A stretch of DNA of 64,000 nucleotides. It comes from Vibrio tapetis subsp. tapetis. Lineage in GTDB: Bacteria; Pseudomonadota; Gammaproteobacteria; Enterobacterales; Vibrionaceae. The notes under the pieces are model-generated. The model was not told the origin of the DNA, made no database searches, and worked only from the letters and a program-made list of their open reading frames with translations. This document shows, piece by piece, positions 63,884 through 64,000 of the stretch. The position numbers and the translations under genes were made by a program. The DNA lies in NCBI RefSeq assembly GCF_900233005.1, contig NZ_LT960611.1:930001-994000 (forward strand), in the 5' to 3' direction. Positions within the stretch are counted from its first letter, which is position 1. The number at the start of each line of letters is the position of its first letter.

Positions 63884-64000
63884 CTAAACGATGTTCCTCG
63901 GAGCAAATGAAAAGCCCGTAAATTGGTGCTTGTATTCCGACTCACCGATTTTCTTAATATTCGCGATACCCATTTTGTAATTATAGTTACCGCTGATTTG
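63884..64000 (-). CDS. C-terminal end of an unrecognised protein (cut by window edge)
   Basis: An open frame enters at the right edge and ends at TAG (63884-63886). The last 38 residues contain NYNYKMGIANIKKIGESEYK and FTGFSFAPRN. No family recognised. Because it is on the same strand as the methyltransferase and 65 bp upstream, co-transcription is possible. Confidence 0.6.
   Translation of the reverse strand, partial: QISGNYNYKMGIANIKKIGESEYKHQFTGFSFAPRNIV

Overview
The window looks like a chromosomal segment of a Vibrio or close relative (Vibrionaceae, Gammaproteobacteria). The evidence is the moderate base composition, the rsuA-bcr-like block divergent from a RadD helicase (the same neighbourhood as in E. 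coli), short 92-residue L25, a seven-iron ferredoxin FdxA, a metE/metR divergon with MetJ and MetR boxes, and several families common in vibrios (DUF2913, DUF4250, DUF1289). I found no rRNA, tRNA, prophage, CRISPR array or plasmid gene. Both window edges cut a gene: FadE on the left and an unrecognised protein on the right.

Layout. 1-1000: start of fadE and its PsrA-type regulator. 1070-2850: possible small RNA, a 7-bp tandem repeat, nhaA. 2870-7110: an AttEFGH-like exporter (ATPase, fused permease, secreted lipocalin-like protein). 7220-8570: a MATE transporter split exactly between its two lobes. 8700-15000: SDR protein, then DUF2913/Bcr/RsuA against RadD. 14771-17160: PepSY protein with a PhoP/PhoQ-like two-component system. 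17300-17740: rplY with a structured leader. 17980-22116: GH31 glucosidase and MFS sugar permease. 22523-30341: complete nosRZDFYL nitrous oxide reductase cluster behind an FNR-like box. 30432-32948: small lipoprotein and an orphan Cache histidine kinase. 33090-34322: IS200/RAYT-like transposase and repeats. 34311-36584: LysR and a divergent PurA paralogue. 36700-43000: PilZ, DUF1289, META lipoprotein, metE/metR, DUF4250, membrane protein. 43002-44369: DcuC. 44483-54559: two c-di-GMP proteins flanking a YgiQ radical SAM protein and a GT39/GtrA pair. 54757-64000: single-gene housekeeping and metabolic functions, ending with a pseudoazurin and a methyltransferase.

How it works together. The nos block gives N2O respiration: NosZ is a Tat-exported multicopper reductase, NosR a membrane flavin/iron-sulfur protein, NosDFY and NosL the copper-site assembly factors. 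The pseudoazurin near the right end is a plausible periplasmic electron donor. DcuC and possible FNR/CRP boxes fit an anaerobic lifestyle. No nitrite or NO reductase gene lies in the window, so full denitrification cannot be claimed.

Most interesting candidates: the PurA paralogue, which keeps the GTP- and aspartate-binding residues but changes residues expected to hold IMP; the two-gene MATE transporter; the RAYT-like transposase with a duplicated 20-bp sequence; the rplY leader; and a hairpin between a promoter-like element and the GT39 gene. Residue numbers quoted for E. coli PurA are from memory and should be verified by alignment.
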